Assembly: GCA_014189675.1 (NCBI GenBank)
Contig: DVAE01000022.1
Coordinates: 1 to 26,172, forward strand
From: Candidatus Undinarchaeales archaeon SRR5007147.bin71
GTDB taxonomy: Archaea > Undinarchaeota > Undinarchaeia > Undinarchaeales > Undinarchaeaceae
Length of the DNA: 26,172 nucleotides
Direction of reading: 5' to 3'
The notes beneath the pieces are model-generated. The model saw nothing but the letters and a program-made list of their open reading frames with translations. It made no database searches and was not told where the DNA came from. A program made the position numbers and the translations under genes. Position 1 is the first letter of the stretch. Every line of letters starts with the position of its first letter. Of the stretch, positions 1-7,347 are shown piece by piece.

Positions 1-2
1 AC

Positions 3-1658
3 AGCCAGGAACTTGGAAACCTCGACCTACAGGGCGAGAAGCTGTGGTTCATGGGAGAGGAGTACACAATTGTCTCCGTTACCGGAACCAAGGTCAAGCT
101 AGGAGCATCAGATGCTGAGCTTGTTCTAACATCTGCAAATCCAAGTGCAACTGTTGCTGACGTAGACGTCGTTATGGGCGGAGTATTCTCAGCCGGTGCA
201 GGTTCAACAACCTACAAGGCTAAGATTACTCTAACAAGCGGCGGAACAACAGAGACCAAGTATGTAAATTCTGGAACAACCGAGACCGTTGCAGGAATTG
301 AGGTCTATGTAAAGAACGCTGTTGTTACAACAAGCGGAACCAATGAGGGCGAAGTACAGGCAATTGTTGGAGCTGGACTTGTTGAGCTAACAGACGGTGA
401 CTACCTGAAGTTCGGAGACGGAACTGAATCAAGCTGGCTTGTTTCAAAAGCATCAACAACAAAAGCAAACGCTATTGGTTCAATAACCATCAATGAATCA
501 CAGGCACATACTGCAAGAACAGGAAATCATCCTGTCTTAGAGGTTGGAGGATCAATAACTGTTCCCTCTGACTTGTTCGGTGCAACATACATCGGTCTAA
601 CAGACAAAGACGGAAATTCTGTCAAGTACAGGACTGTAAATCTACAGCCAGAGACAAAGAACCTTGGAAGAGGTTCAACAACTGAAGCAGTTATCAGGAT
701 AAGAACACCTGATGGAAACTTCGTTGAGTTCACTGATGCTGCAGGAAATACAAGAACAGATGATGAAATCTGGCTCGCAACTAACCAGACGCTCAGTGCT
801 TACTGGAAGAATGAGACCGGAACTTCAACTGTCTACAGCAACTTGACATCCCCAGTCATTAGACTGAGCACTGCAGACACTGTAGCTGTTAATGCAAACC
901 TTGCAACAATTACAACCACTGGTCAGCACCTAAACTTGTCTGACCCAAGACTGACTGAAAAGGCAACACAGTACAATATGACTGTTGAGTACAACAGTAC
1001 AAACAGCAGATTCGAGAAGACTGCAAACTCTTCAACAGGAAACTCTGGTGTTTACATGTACTTCAACGGAAATGCTGCACAATTCGTTGCGAGAGGAACA
1101 AACGACACAACCTCAGTTAGGGACTACTACACACCATACGGTACATATGTAGACGCTGCAGGAAGCCATCTGGTAACTCTAAAGTACCCAGAAGGCCAGA
1201 CCTACGGTGAACTTGTTCTCGGTCAGCTAGAAGGAACTGAAGGAACACCTATAACAGCTGATGCAGGCGAAACTGTAACCATCGGTGGAGAAGATGTAAG
1301 AGTTGGCGGAGGCCTCAGTGCTGATGTCGCAGTAACTCTACCTTCAACAATCGGTAAGGTTGACAGTGCAGTTACTTCCGCAGACAAAGCTGCAGGCACA
1401 CTTGTGCTTGTCGGTGGTCCAGCGGTTAACACATTGGTAACTGAACTTCAGACAACTGGTAAGCTAACAACAGATGTTGCAGGCCTAGGAGCCGGCGGCG
1501 GAGTTGTTGAGCTAGTTGCTGACGCATTCGCAGACGGCAACTATGCAGTTGTTGTTGCAGGTTCTGACAGAGCTGGAACTGCAAAGGCCGCAAACGTCCT
1601 TGCAAACTTCGACAGCTATGCAGCAGAGCTTGACGGCATGACTGTATACGAGGTATAA
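3..1658 (+). CDS. S-layer protein, C-terminal part (5' end outside window)
   Basis: Main structural protein of the cell-surface lattice. The frame is open to the window edge, so this is the last 551 codons of a longer gene; the ATG at 51 is internal. The chain is rich in Thr, Ser, Gly, Val and Asn with beta-type patterning. The last ~90 residues look like the archaeal S-layer C-terminal domain: a GGPAVN motif (455-460 counted from the ATG at 51), a Gly-rich loop, then GSDRAGTAKAA near 504-514. No C-terminal membrane segment or sorting signal is visible, so anchoring would have to be N-terminal or lateral. Nine N-glycosylation sequons are present (148, 245, 254, 264, 295, 309, 315, 326, 351), eight within about 110 residues. 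Lysine is mostly AAG (17 of 21 by my count), as expected of a very highly expressed gene. Family assignment is good; exact boundaries of domains are inferred. Confidence 0.85.
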   Translation, partial: SQELGNLDLQGEKLWFMGEEYTIVSVTGTKVKLGASDAELVLTSANPSATVADVDVVMGGVFSAGAGSTTYKAKITLTSGGTTETKYVNSGTTETVAGIEVYVKNAVVTTSGTNEGEVQAIVGAGLVELTDGDYLKFGDGTESSWLVSKASTTKANAIGSITINESQAHTARTGNHPVLEVGGSITVPSDLFGATYIGLTDKDGNSVKYRTVNLQPETKNLGRGSTTEAVIRIRTPDGNFVEFTDAAGNTRTDDEIWLATNQTLSAYWKNETGTSTVYSNLTSPVIRLSTADTVAVNANLATITTTGQHLNLSDPRLTEKATQYNMTVEYNSTNSRFEKTANSSTGNSGVYMYFNGNAAQFVARGTNDTTSVRDYYTPYGTYVDAAGSHLVTLKYPEGQTYGELVLGQLEGTEGTPITADAGETVTIGGEDVRVGGGLSADVAVTLPSTIGKVDSAVTSADKAAGTLVLVGGPAVNTLVTELQTTGKLTTDVAGLGAGGGVVELVADAFADGNYAVVVAGSDRAGTAKAANVLANFDSYAAELDGMTVYEV

Positions 1659-1671
1659 ACAACACTCTGAG

Positions 1672-1716
1672 GAAGGGAGAGAGGGCTATGTCCCTCTCCC
1701 TTCTTTTATTTTTTTC
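1672..1716 (+). terminator. Hairpin plus T-tract terminator after the S-layer gene
   Basis: The 5' arm (1672-1685) and 3' arm (1692-1703) form a GC-rich stem of 7 bp and 5 bp separated by a 2-nt bulge (GA, 1677-1678), with a 6-nt loop. A run of T broken by one A follows (1704-1715). It starts 13 nt past the S-layer stop codon. It is the strongest terminator-like structure in the window, fitting the need to insulate a highly expressed gene. Confidence 0.85.
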
Positions 1717-1723
1717 AAAATCA

Positions 1724-1730
1724 TTATAAG
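1724..1730 (+). promoter_or_regulatory. TATA-like box of the 1752 gene
   Basis: The sequence ttataag is centred 25 nt before the ATG at 1752, immediately after the S-layer terminator. This spacing predicts transcription starting at or next to the start codon (leaderless). Confidence 0.6.
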
Positions 1731-1751
1731 CAGTGTTAACTTTCTCTACCT

Positions 1752-2339
1752 ATGGCAAATAAAAAGACAAAAAACCACGGAGATTTAATTCTCATTACCT
1801 CTCTAATTTTATTTCTCGTAATTTCAGTATTCCTAGTACTCCCAGAAGAGAAGAAAGCACCTCCTGACATCTTCACCTGCCAGGGCCAGGAAACTGACTT
1901 CAATGTAAACATATCTGACTGTCGCGCAGTTCAAATAATCCCCAGCGAAGCAGCTCTCGTCGGAATGCTTCTGAACAGTCAAGTAAACGGCATAACCCTG
2001 CTTATGGATCCTAACAAAAGCTGTACAGGCTGTCACCAGGGCGGTTACATAGGCCTGGCGGTCGGAACGGTCCAAAAACCAGCCCAGGCTCTTCACTTGC
2101 CTGTTGCCTTTGCATACACAGAGCAGTGGTTCAAAACACCCGGTATTAGAGTTAGTTCTCCAGCCGATGCAAGCACCAGAAATCCAATAATTTGGTTTAA
2201 TCCCCTCAATCAGACTGAAAACTCAATCCAAGTCTGGCCTGACGGCTTAATTACAATTAATGCAAAGGACGGTCACGGTATGCAAGCCGCCTCCTGCAAG
2301 ATTGCAATAACTCTAATAGAGAGCGTCCTTACCTGCTAA
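1752..2339 (+). CDS. Membrane-anchored Cys-rich surface protein with a CxxCH motif, function unknown
   Basis: I do not recognise a named family. Residues 1-11 are basic, 12-30 form one hydrophobic segment, and the remaining ~165 residues should face outwards. Six cysteines (43, 57, 91, 94, 182, 195) include C91-T-G-C94-H95 followed by QGG, which fits the heme c-binding pattern CxxCH but could equally be a disulfide motif, since the Cys count is even. Sequons sit at N53, N88 and N153. The C-terminal DGHGMQAASCK stretch resembles in pattern the nucleotide-like repeat end of archaeal S-layer C domains (compare GSDRAGTAKAA upstream), which suggests a related surface fold; that is inference. It has its own promoter and is followed after 4 bp by the methyltransferase gene, so the two are probably co-transcribed. 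Confidence 0.75.
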   Translation: MANKKTKNHGDLILITSLILFLVISVFLVLPEEKKAPPDIFTCQGQETDFNVNISDCRAVQIIPSEAALVGMLLNSQVNGITLLMDPNKSCTGCHQGGYIGLAVGTVQKPAQALHLPVAFAYTEQWFKTPGIRVSSPADASTRNPIIWFNPLNQTENSIQVWPDGLITINAKDGHGMQAASCKIAITLIESVLTC

Positions 2340-2343
2340 TTAA

Positions 2344-3186
2344 ATGGACAGTAAAAAAGTGAAGAGGCCACGAAGTCTCAAGGAAGCCTTGAAAGGAAAG
2401 CTCACAGAGTCTGAAATGAAGCTTCTCGGAAGAGCTTTCGATTATCTTGGAGAAATAGCCATAATTGAAATCCCAGAAGAGCTTCACCCCAAGGAAAAGC
2501 TAATTGGTGAGGCACTTCTCGAAGTTCACAAAGCCCTCAGAGCGGTATTCAGAAAGTCAGGAAAAGTTTCAGGAGAACACAGAACTAGAAGCCTCAAAAG
2601 AATAGCCGGAACAGGTACAGCAGAAACAACCTACAAGGAAAATGGTTGCGCTTATCACTTTGACGCAGAAAAAGTCTTCTTCACAGGTCGCCTTTCAACA
2701 GAAAGACAGCGCGTTTCCGACTTGATTGGAAAAAAAGAAAAAGTCCTCGATATGTTCGCAGGCGTAGGTCCCTATACAATTCTCATAGCGAAAGAACATC
2801 CTGAAGCAAAGCTGACTGCCATTGATATCAACGAAGCGGCTATAAATTATCTTCAAAAGAACGCTGAACTGAACAAAGTTTCAGAACAGATAATGGTAAT
2901 TGTAGGTGATGCCTCAGAAGTAGCATCCAAACTAAAACAAAAGTTCGACAGAATTATAATGAACCTCCCAGCCGGCTGTGGCGGGCACATCCCTGCGGCT
3001 GTAAAATCCCTAAAAAAGAAAGGAGTCATTCACTACTACTTTTTTTCAGGGACATCTGAAGAAGCAAAAGAGGAAGCAGAGAGAGTATTTTCAGACTACA
3101 GTTCTAAAATATTGAATATTCAAAAAGTAAAACCATATTCTCCAAGAAACTTCACATTTGTTGCTGATGTAGAGCTCTCAAGATAA
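2344..3186 (+). CDS. tRNA (guanine-37) modifying methyltransferase, Trm5/Taw2 family
   Basis: SAM-dependent class I methyltransferase acting on G37 next to the tRNA anticodon: either m1G37 formation (Trm5) or the aminocarboxypropyl transfer of wyosine synthesis (Taw2). The middle of the protein has the family segment FDAEKVFFTGRLSTERQRV, then the SAM-binding motif DMFAGVGPYTI, the acidic strand-2 end AIDIN, a GDASEV segment and the catalytic-region motif MNLPAG. At 280 residues it is shorter than typical Trm5 (about 330-340) and starts near the D2 domain, so the N-terminal D1 domain that reads the tRNA elbow appears to be absent. Trm5 versus Taw2 cannot be settled by eye. It follows the surface-protein gene by 4 bp without functional connection. 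Confidence 0.85.
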   Translation: MDSKKVKRPRSLKEALKGKLTESEMKLLGRAFDYLGEIAIIEIPEELHPKEKLIGEALLEVHKALRAVFRKSGKVSGEHRTRSLKRIAGTGTAETTYKENGCAYHFDAEKVFFTGRLSTERQRVSDLIGKKEKVLDMFAGVGPYTILIAKEHPEAKLTAIDINEAAINYLQKNAELNKVSEQIMVIVGDASEVASKLKQKFDRIIMNLPAGCGGHIPAAVKSLKKKGVIHYYFFSGTSEEAKEEAERVFSDYSSKILNIQKVKPYSPRNFTFVADVELSR

Positions 3187-3189
3187 AGA

Positions 3190-3197
3190 TTAAATAG
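3190..3197 (+). promoter_or_regulatory. TATA-like box of the 3224 gene
   Basis: The sequence ttaaatag is centred about 31 nt before the ATG at 3224, just after the methyltransferase stop codon. It predicts a very short leader; the gggag at 3218-3222 is too close to the ATG to act as a normal ribosome-binding site. Confidence 0.5.
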
Positions 3198-3223
3198 TTC
3201 TTTCTTCAATCAAAATCGGGAGA

Positions 3224-4540
3224 ATGAAGCGCATCGCAATTATTACAATAATAGTATTCCTTTTGCTTTCTAGCTCAGCCTATGCAGGAAGTATCCTTAC
3301 TATAAGTAATGCGAGCATGGAAAACGGCTCAATTGTTCTGCATATCAAAAACGAAGTTTCCTCAGTTATGTATACAAATTCAAGCAAGCACAGCACTGAA
3401 TCACTTTCCTTCATGGTTGACGGAAATTCAGTCAATATAAAATCATCTGAAGCGAATGACATCGCCTATGGCTCTACAAAGAAAGTAGTTCTCGACTCAA
3501 CCTGGCCAACAACTGGAGCCAAGCTGATAAATGTTACTTATACAGATTCCGCCAGCACTTCCTATCCTTCAGAATTCTGGGTCGTATTTGCTCAAAAAGG
3601 ACTTGTGAAGATAGACTACTCTTACTCTCCCTCTATCGCTGATACTGACAGCGACCTAATTGCAACATTTACTCTCAAATCAAGTAGTGAAGCGGCAATA
3701 ACGAGCCTGGATATCGATATACCAAATAATCCCCGCTATTTCTTTGTCGACTCAAAAGGCTTCCCTAACAGCATGTCCGCGGGAGATGAGCGTGAATTCA
3801 AAATATATCTGAAATCCACAGGAAGTTCGATGTCTGACACTACAATATACACAACTGCCTATCTTGCCATCAACGTTACTTATGCCTACCTAGGCTACAA
3901 TGATGAACTCTCACTAAATGAAAGTATTATTGTTTTCAATCCACTGAAAGTTTCAACACTTCCTCATGTTATGACGAAAATGGAAGGTCCGCAAAGCTCA
4001 GAGCAGGGAACGACTGCTGAAATAAAGGCCTTTGCATGGAATGATAAAGAAGGCAGCAACAAAGGCTGCAGCCTCAGTCTCTCACTCTCTTCAGACGAGA
4101 GCAGGCTGTCAATACCTGTAACTACTATTATTCCCGGTGAAGACTTAGTTCACACTTATGCAGTTCCTGCTGACTCTTTAGGAACATTCAAAGTTGAAAT
4201 CCCCTCTGATTTATCTGATGGCGAGTATTATCTTACTCTAAAAGGAAGCTACAAAGATTGCGAAGTTAACGCACCGCTATCTGTTGAGGAATCAGTTTTC
4301 GTTCTCCGTGTCGCCTCCGCCACGAAAGAAGAGGCTCCTGTAGATGAACCGGCGGCAGAAGAGCCACCAGAGGAAGGGAGTCCAGGTCTTACAAACCAAA
4401 CCGCGGAGCCTGAAGTCGTAGAAAAAAAGTCCTTCAGAGAGAAAAATCCCTTCCTTTTCTTATTGCTACTTGGAGCACTTGCCGGTCTTGGCACATTTGG
4501 TGTAATCCACTATCTAATAAGAAGAACCAGCTACATCTAA
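3224..4540 (+). CDS. Secreted type I membrane surface protein with acidic stalk
   Basis: Predicted export signal at 1-21 (MKR, hydrophobic core, AYA cleavage before G22), a ~340-residue extracellular region, an acidic Pro/Glu-rich linker (about 369-400) and a C-terminal membrane helix (about 410-433) with a basic RR tail. The extracellular part reads as tandem beta-sandwich modules; the segment around 255-365, with NDKEGSNKGC and a late DC, looks like a CARDB/NEW3-type (COG1361-like) domain with a probable disulfide between C282 and C346. Seven sequons (29, 34, 52, 103, 217, 232, 391) mark it as a likely AglB substrate. The layout is that of an archaeal cell-surface adhesin or S-layer-associated protein. 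Its specific role is unknown. It ends convergently, overlapping the next gene by 4 bp. Confidence 0.8.
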   Translation: MKRIAIITIIVFLLLSSSAYAGSILTISNASMENGSIVLHIKNEVSSVMYTNSSKHSTESLSFMVDGNSVNIKSSEANDIAYGSTKKVVLDSTWPTTGAKLINVTYTDSASTSYPSEFWVVFAQKGLVKIDYSYSPSIADTDSDLIATFTLKSSSEAAITSLDIDIPNNPRYFFVDSKGFPNSMSAGDEREFKIYLKSTGSSMSDTTIYTTAYLAINVTYAYLGYNDELSLNESIIVFNPLKVSTLPHVMTKMEGPQSSEQGTTAEIKAFAWNDKEGSNKGCSLSLSLSSDESRLSIPVTTIIPGEDLVHTYAVPADSLGTFKVEIPSDLSDGEYYLTLKGSYKDCEVNAPLSVEESVFVLRVASATKEEAPVDEPAAEEPPEEGSPGLTNQTAEPEVVEKKSFREKNPFLFLLLLGALAGLGTFGVIHYLIRRTSYI

Positions 4541-4878
4541 CTTTTTTTCAAAAAGAATTTCGGATAGATTAAGAGCCACCAGTATAGGTATATGTAGGCT
4601 GAAACAACTGCAAACAGGAAGGAGCTTGCGTATGTCATCCCTGCTGAGCTGTAGGCAACCGCACACAAGCTCGCCACAATTGCTGTCTGAGATAGAGGCT
4701 TCTTGCTTCCAAAGGGAAGAAGCATTTTCACAGGAATATACAATAGCGCGGCTCCCAATATAAAGGCGTAAACTTCCGTCGCTCCCAAATACAAACTTAC
4801 TGATGTTATTGCGCTTGATATAATCGCAGCGCTGTTGAATAACAGTCCCATATCATTAAGTTCTAAAATGTACAACAT
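4537..4878 (-). CDS. Small multi-pass membrane protein, unknown function
   Basis: A 113-residue, highly hydrophobic protein with three to four predicted membrane spans (about 12-33, 36-55, 66-86 and 87-106) and a basic C-terminus ending FFLKKS. No motif or family is recognisable. The ATG at 4878 is favoured because a TATA-like element lies ~30 nt upstream on this strand; M10 (4851) is an alternative. It stands alone, with its 3' end overlapping the stop of the surface-protein gene and its 5' end facing the FEN-1 gene. The even hydrophobicity and absence of stops support a real gene, but only weakly. Confidence 0.65.
   Translation of the reverse strand: MLYILELNDMGLLFNSAAIISSAITSVSLYLGATEVYAFILGAALLYIPVKMLLPFGSKKPLSQTAIVASLCAVAYSSAGMTYASSFLFAVVSAYIYLYWWLLIYPKFFLKKS
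4542..4548 (+). terminator. T7 tract after the surface-protein gene
   Basis: Seven consecutive T begin 2 nt after the stop codon at 4540, inside the end of the opposing gene. Archaeal RNA polymerase can terminate at U-runs without a hairpin; I see no strong stem here. Confidence 0.4.
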
Positions 4879-4913
4879 AAACTTTATCTATATAGTGTCA
4901 TTACCCTATATTC
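4879..4913. promoter_or_regulatory. 35-bp divergent promoter (small membrane protein / FEN-1)
   Basis: Only 35 bp separate the two start codons. On the plus strand tttatcta/tctatata (4883-4894) is centred ~26 nt before the FEN-1 ATG. On the minus strand gaatatagg (4904-4913) is centred ~30 nt before the ATG at 4878. Each TATA-like box therefore lies beside the other gene's predicted start site, so the two promoters must interleave. Confidence 0.6.
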
Positions 4914-5924
4914 ATGGGAGTAAATTTTCGGGATATCCTTGAAAGGGATGAAATTCGTCTTGATTCTCTTGCAGGAAAGCGCGTTGGAGTCGATGCTTTC
5001 AACACGCTGTATCAATTTCTGAGCACAATCAGGCAAAAAGACGGAACGCCATTGATGGATTCCAAAGGAAATGTAACTTCACATCTTTCAGGTATTTTCT
5101 ACAGAAATGTCCGCCTTCTTGAGCACAAAATCTTGCCAGTATATGTTTTTGACGGAGAACCTCCTTCACTGAAAGAGGATACAATAAAAGAGCGCAAGGA
5201 GCGCAAGGAAGAAGCACGGAAAAAATGGAGAGCCGCTATTGAGGCAGGAGATTTAGACAGGGCAAAAACATATTCTCAGGCAACTTCTCAATTAGATAAG
5301 AAAATGATAGATGAATCAAAAAAACTCCTAGATGTGCTGGGAATTCCACACGTCCAGGCCCCTTCTGAGGGAGAAGCGCAGGCCGCCTATATGTGCAAGA
5401 ACAGCGAGATAAATGTTGTCGCTTCCCAGGACTATGATTCCCTTCTATTCGGTTCTCCTATTTTAGTCAGGAATATAACAGTAAGCGGAAAACGAAAGGT
5501 TCCGCGCAGAAATATGTATGTAGCGGTGCATCCTGAAAAAATGGTTCTTCAGGAGCAACTTGAAAGGCTGGGGATAAGCCTGGAAAATCTCATAGAGATT
5601 GCAGTTCTCACAGGGACTGATTTCAATCCTGGCATCAAAGGAGTCGGTGCAAAAACCGCTCTTAAAGTAATAAAAAAGGATGGATTCGAAGCTGCAATTG
5701 AAAAATACGACTTCCAGGTTGATCCATATGCCGTCAAAAAAATATTCACAAATCCAGAGACAACTGATGACTACAAATTATCTTGGGGATTTCCTGACGA
5801 GGAAAAGGCGCTTGAGCTCCTTCACGAGAAGCACGAATTTTCACGCGAACGCATAACTAATGCTCTTTCAAAACTTGAGGAGGCTACAGGTAGTCGTGAC
5901 CAGACAAGCCTGGACACTTGGTGA
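4914..5924 (+). CDS. fen: Flap endonuclease 1 (FEN-1)
   Basis: Structure-specific 5' nuclease that removes 5' flaps during Okazaki-fragment maturation and base-excision repair. The N domain starts MGVNFRDIL with metal ligands D27 (GVDAFN) and D80 (VFDGEPP). The basic helical clamp (KERKERKEEARKKW) follows, then the I domain with APSEGEAQAA and SQDYDSLLFG, and the helix-two-turn-helix DNA-binding motif TGTDFNPGIKGVGAKTAL. All catalytic acids are present and 336 residues is normal. The C-terminus is a PCNA-binding PIP box, QTSLDTW, but the protein stops there, so the second aromatic residue normally found is missing. The stop codon overlaps the next start by one base (TGATG), implying translational coupling. 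Confidence 0.97.
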   Translation: MGVNFRDILERDEIRLDSLAGKRVGVDAFNTLYQFLSTIRQKDGTPLMDSKGNVTSHLSGIFYRNVRLLEHKILPVYVFDGEPPSLKEDTIKERKERKEEARKKWRAAIEAGDLDRAKTYSQATSQLDKKMIDESKKLLDVLGIPHVQAPSEGEAQAAYMCKNSEINVVASQDYDSLLFGSPILVRNITVSGKRKVPRRNMYVAVHPEKMVLQEQLERLGISLENLIEIAVLTGTDFNPGIKGVGAKTALKVIKKDGFEAAIEKYDFQVDPYAVKKIFTNPETTDDYKLSWGFPDEEKALELLHEKHEFSRERITNALSKLEEATGSRDQTSLDTW

Positions 5925-6331
5925 TGGAGATAATCGCAAGCGGTCACGCCAATGTTCTCGGAACCCATCCAACAACAATTGAGATAACAAAGGAAGCAGA
6001 GCTAAGTCTTCAGGGAAACTGCATCATCGCAGTCCGCGCAGATACAGCCTGCTCAGACCTTCCTGAAGAAATTAAAAAAGAACTACTCCGTGGAGGAAAA
6101 TTCAAGGTTACACTACAAGCCGGAGAACTTACTGAGGAGGTAATCGGAGAGGGCTCTCCTGACTTATTTTTCATACATCGAGAAGATATAGTACTTCGAA
6201 AATCAGAATTCATAGATGACAGAACTCTCCTTGTAAATTGCGACAAAGCCTGCTCAGACCTAAACAGGAAATTCATTGAAAAGCTTAAGAATCCGGAGAC
6301 AAAACTCCACTTTACAATCGAAAAAATATAA
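5924..6331 (+). CDS. DUF371 family protein
   Basis: A 135-residue archaeal conserved protein of unknown biochemical function. The start at 5924 (MEIIASGHANV, then THPTTIEITKE) matches the usual DUF371 opening; the upstream TTG/GTG codons at 5918 and 5921 add only two residues. The protein carries an internal duplication: ACSDL followed by a Lys/Glu-rich helix occurs at 42-46 and again at 109-113, one copy in each half, each after an acidic xD turn. The family usually has Ala-Lys rather than Cys-Ser at these places, as far as I recall. It is coupled to FEN-1 by a one-base overlap and ends 2 bp from the convergent peptidase gene. Confidence 0.85.
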   Translation: MEIIASGHANVLGTHPTTIEITKEAELSLQGNCIIAVRADTACSDLPEEIKKELLRGGKFKVTLQAGELTEEVIGEGSPDLFFIHREDIVLRKSEFIDDRTLLVNCDKACSDLNRKFIEKLKNPETKLHFTIEKI

Positions 6332-6333
6332 AC

Positions 6334-7347
6334 TTAAAGAATTTTACAGCCATTCTTCGTCACAAGGATATTATCTTCTATTCTGACTCCGTATTTCCCT
6401 TTGATATATATTGCCGGCTCAAGAGTAAAAACCATTCCTTCTTCAAGAACTTTGTCCGAGCCAGTCCTGATATTTGGTCTTTCGTGCACCTCGAGTCCTA
6501 TACCGTGCCCGAGTGAGTGCACCATCTTATATCCTTCTTTTTCAATTATATCGTCAGCCACCTTTGAAATATCCGAAATCCGGGCTTCGGGTTCTATCAA
6601 GTCTATTGCGGTTTTCTGCGCTTCCTCAACAGTTCTATAAATCTCCTTCAGTTCTTTCTCTGGCTCAAGAAGAAAAGTCCTCGTTATATCTGCTCCATAT
6701 CCTTCGTAAGAGCCACCACTGTCAACAAGAAGGCACTGTTTTCCAGGCTTACTCACACCTCTATAATGCGGAACTGCAGAATCATCGTCATAGGCAACTA
6801 TTGCACGGTAAAATTCATCCATATCTCTCATCGCATACTGTCGAAGAAGCTCAGCCCTTATCTCATTTCCCGGAAGGGAAGTATCTATTTTCTCTATAAT
6901 CTGCTTTGTCTCTTTTACAGCCTTTCCAATCAAGCCAAGCTCTTCTTTGGTCTTATATTGTCTCAAATCAAGAAGCGCCTCAGAAACATCCTTGGTTCGT
7001 ATTCCAACTTTCTGCATTTTTTCCTGCATTCGAAGAGGAAGGAATTTTCCATTCACTCCGATTGTATTGTTTCCAACTATCTTCTTGATATCCTTCAAAG
7101 TATTTTTTGTAGAAAACTCGCGAACATCCTTAACCCAGCTCTCCTCTGAAGCTCTCTCCATTTCAAAACCTGGTATGTAAAGAACTGGCTCTTCTCCAAT
7201 AAGAGCAAGGGAGCTCTCAAAGCCAGAAGCTCCTGTAAAATAATAAAAGAAAGGATCCTTCGCCTGAAGGTTTATCAGGAAAAGAGAATCTATTCCTTGC
7301 GCCTCAAAAATCCCAAGAGCTTTCTTCGTCTGCTCTTTTCCAATCAT
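6334..7347 (-). CDS. M24 family metallopeptidase (Xaa-Pro dipeptidase/aminopeptidase type)
   Basis: Cytosolic dimetal peptidase that cleaves N-terminal residues before proline or Xaa-Pro dipeptides. An N-terminal creatinase-like domain (about 1-130) precedes the pita-bread domain. All five metal ligands are visible: D209 (LVDSGG), D220 (GADITRTF), H281 (SLGHGIGLEVHE), E310 (FTLEPAIYI) and E324 (VRIEDN). Length (337) is slightly below the common ~350 but complete. Its start overlaps the end of the coiled-coil gene by 4 bp (ATGA), so it is the second gene of a two-gene unit. Substrate range (dipeptidase versus aminopeptidase) cannot be read from the sequence. Confidence 0.93.
   Translation of the reverse strand: MIGKEQTKKALGIFEAQGIDSLFLINLQAKDPFFYYFTGASGFESSLALIGEEPVLYIPGFEMERASEESWVKDVREFSTKNTLKDIKKIVGNNTIGVNGKFLPLRMQEKMQKVGIRTKDVSEALLDLRQYKTKEELGLIGKAVKETKQIIEKIDTSLPGNEIRAELLRQYAMRDMDEFYRAIVAYDDDSAVPHYRGVSKPGKQCLLVDSGGSYEGYGADITRTFLLEPEKELKEIYRTVEEAQKTAIDLIEPEARISDISKVADDIIEKEGYKMVHSLGHGIGLEVHERPNIRTGSDKVLEEGMVFTLEPAIYIKGKYGVRIEDNILVTKNGCKIL

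Noticed and set aside
6401-7180. Several open frames antisense to the M24 peptidase gene
   Set aside because: Low-complexity Ser/Leu/Ile-rich translations that mirror the codons of a gene with all catalytic residues intact.
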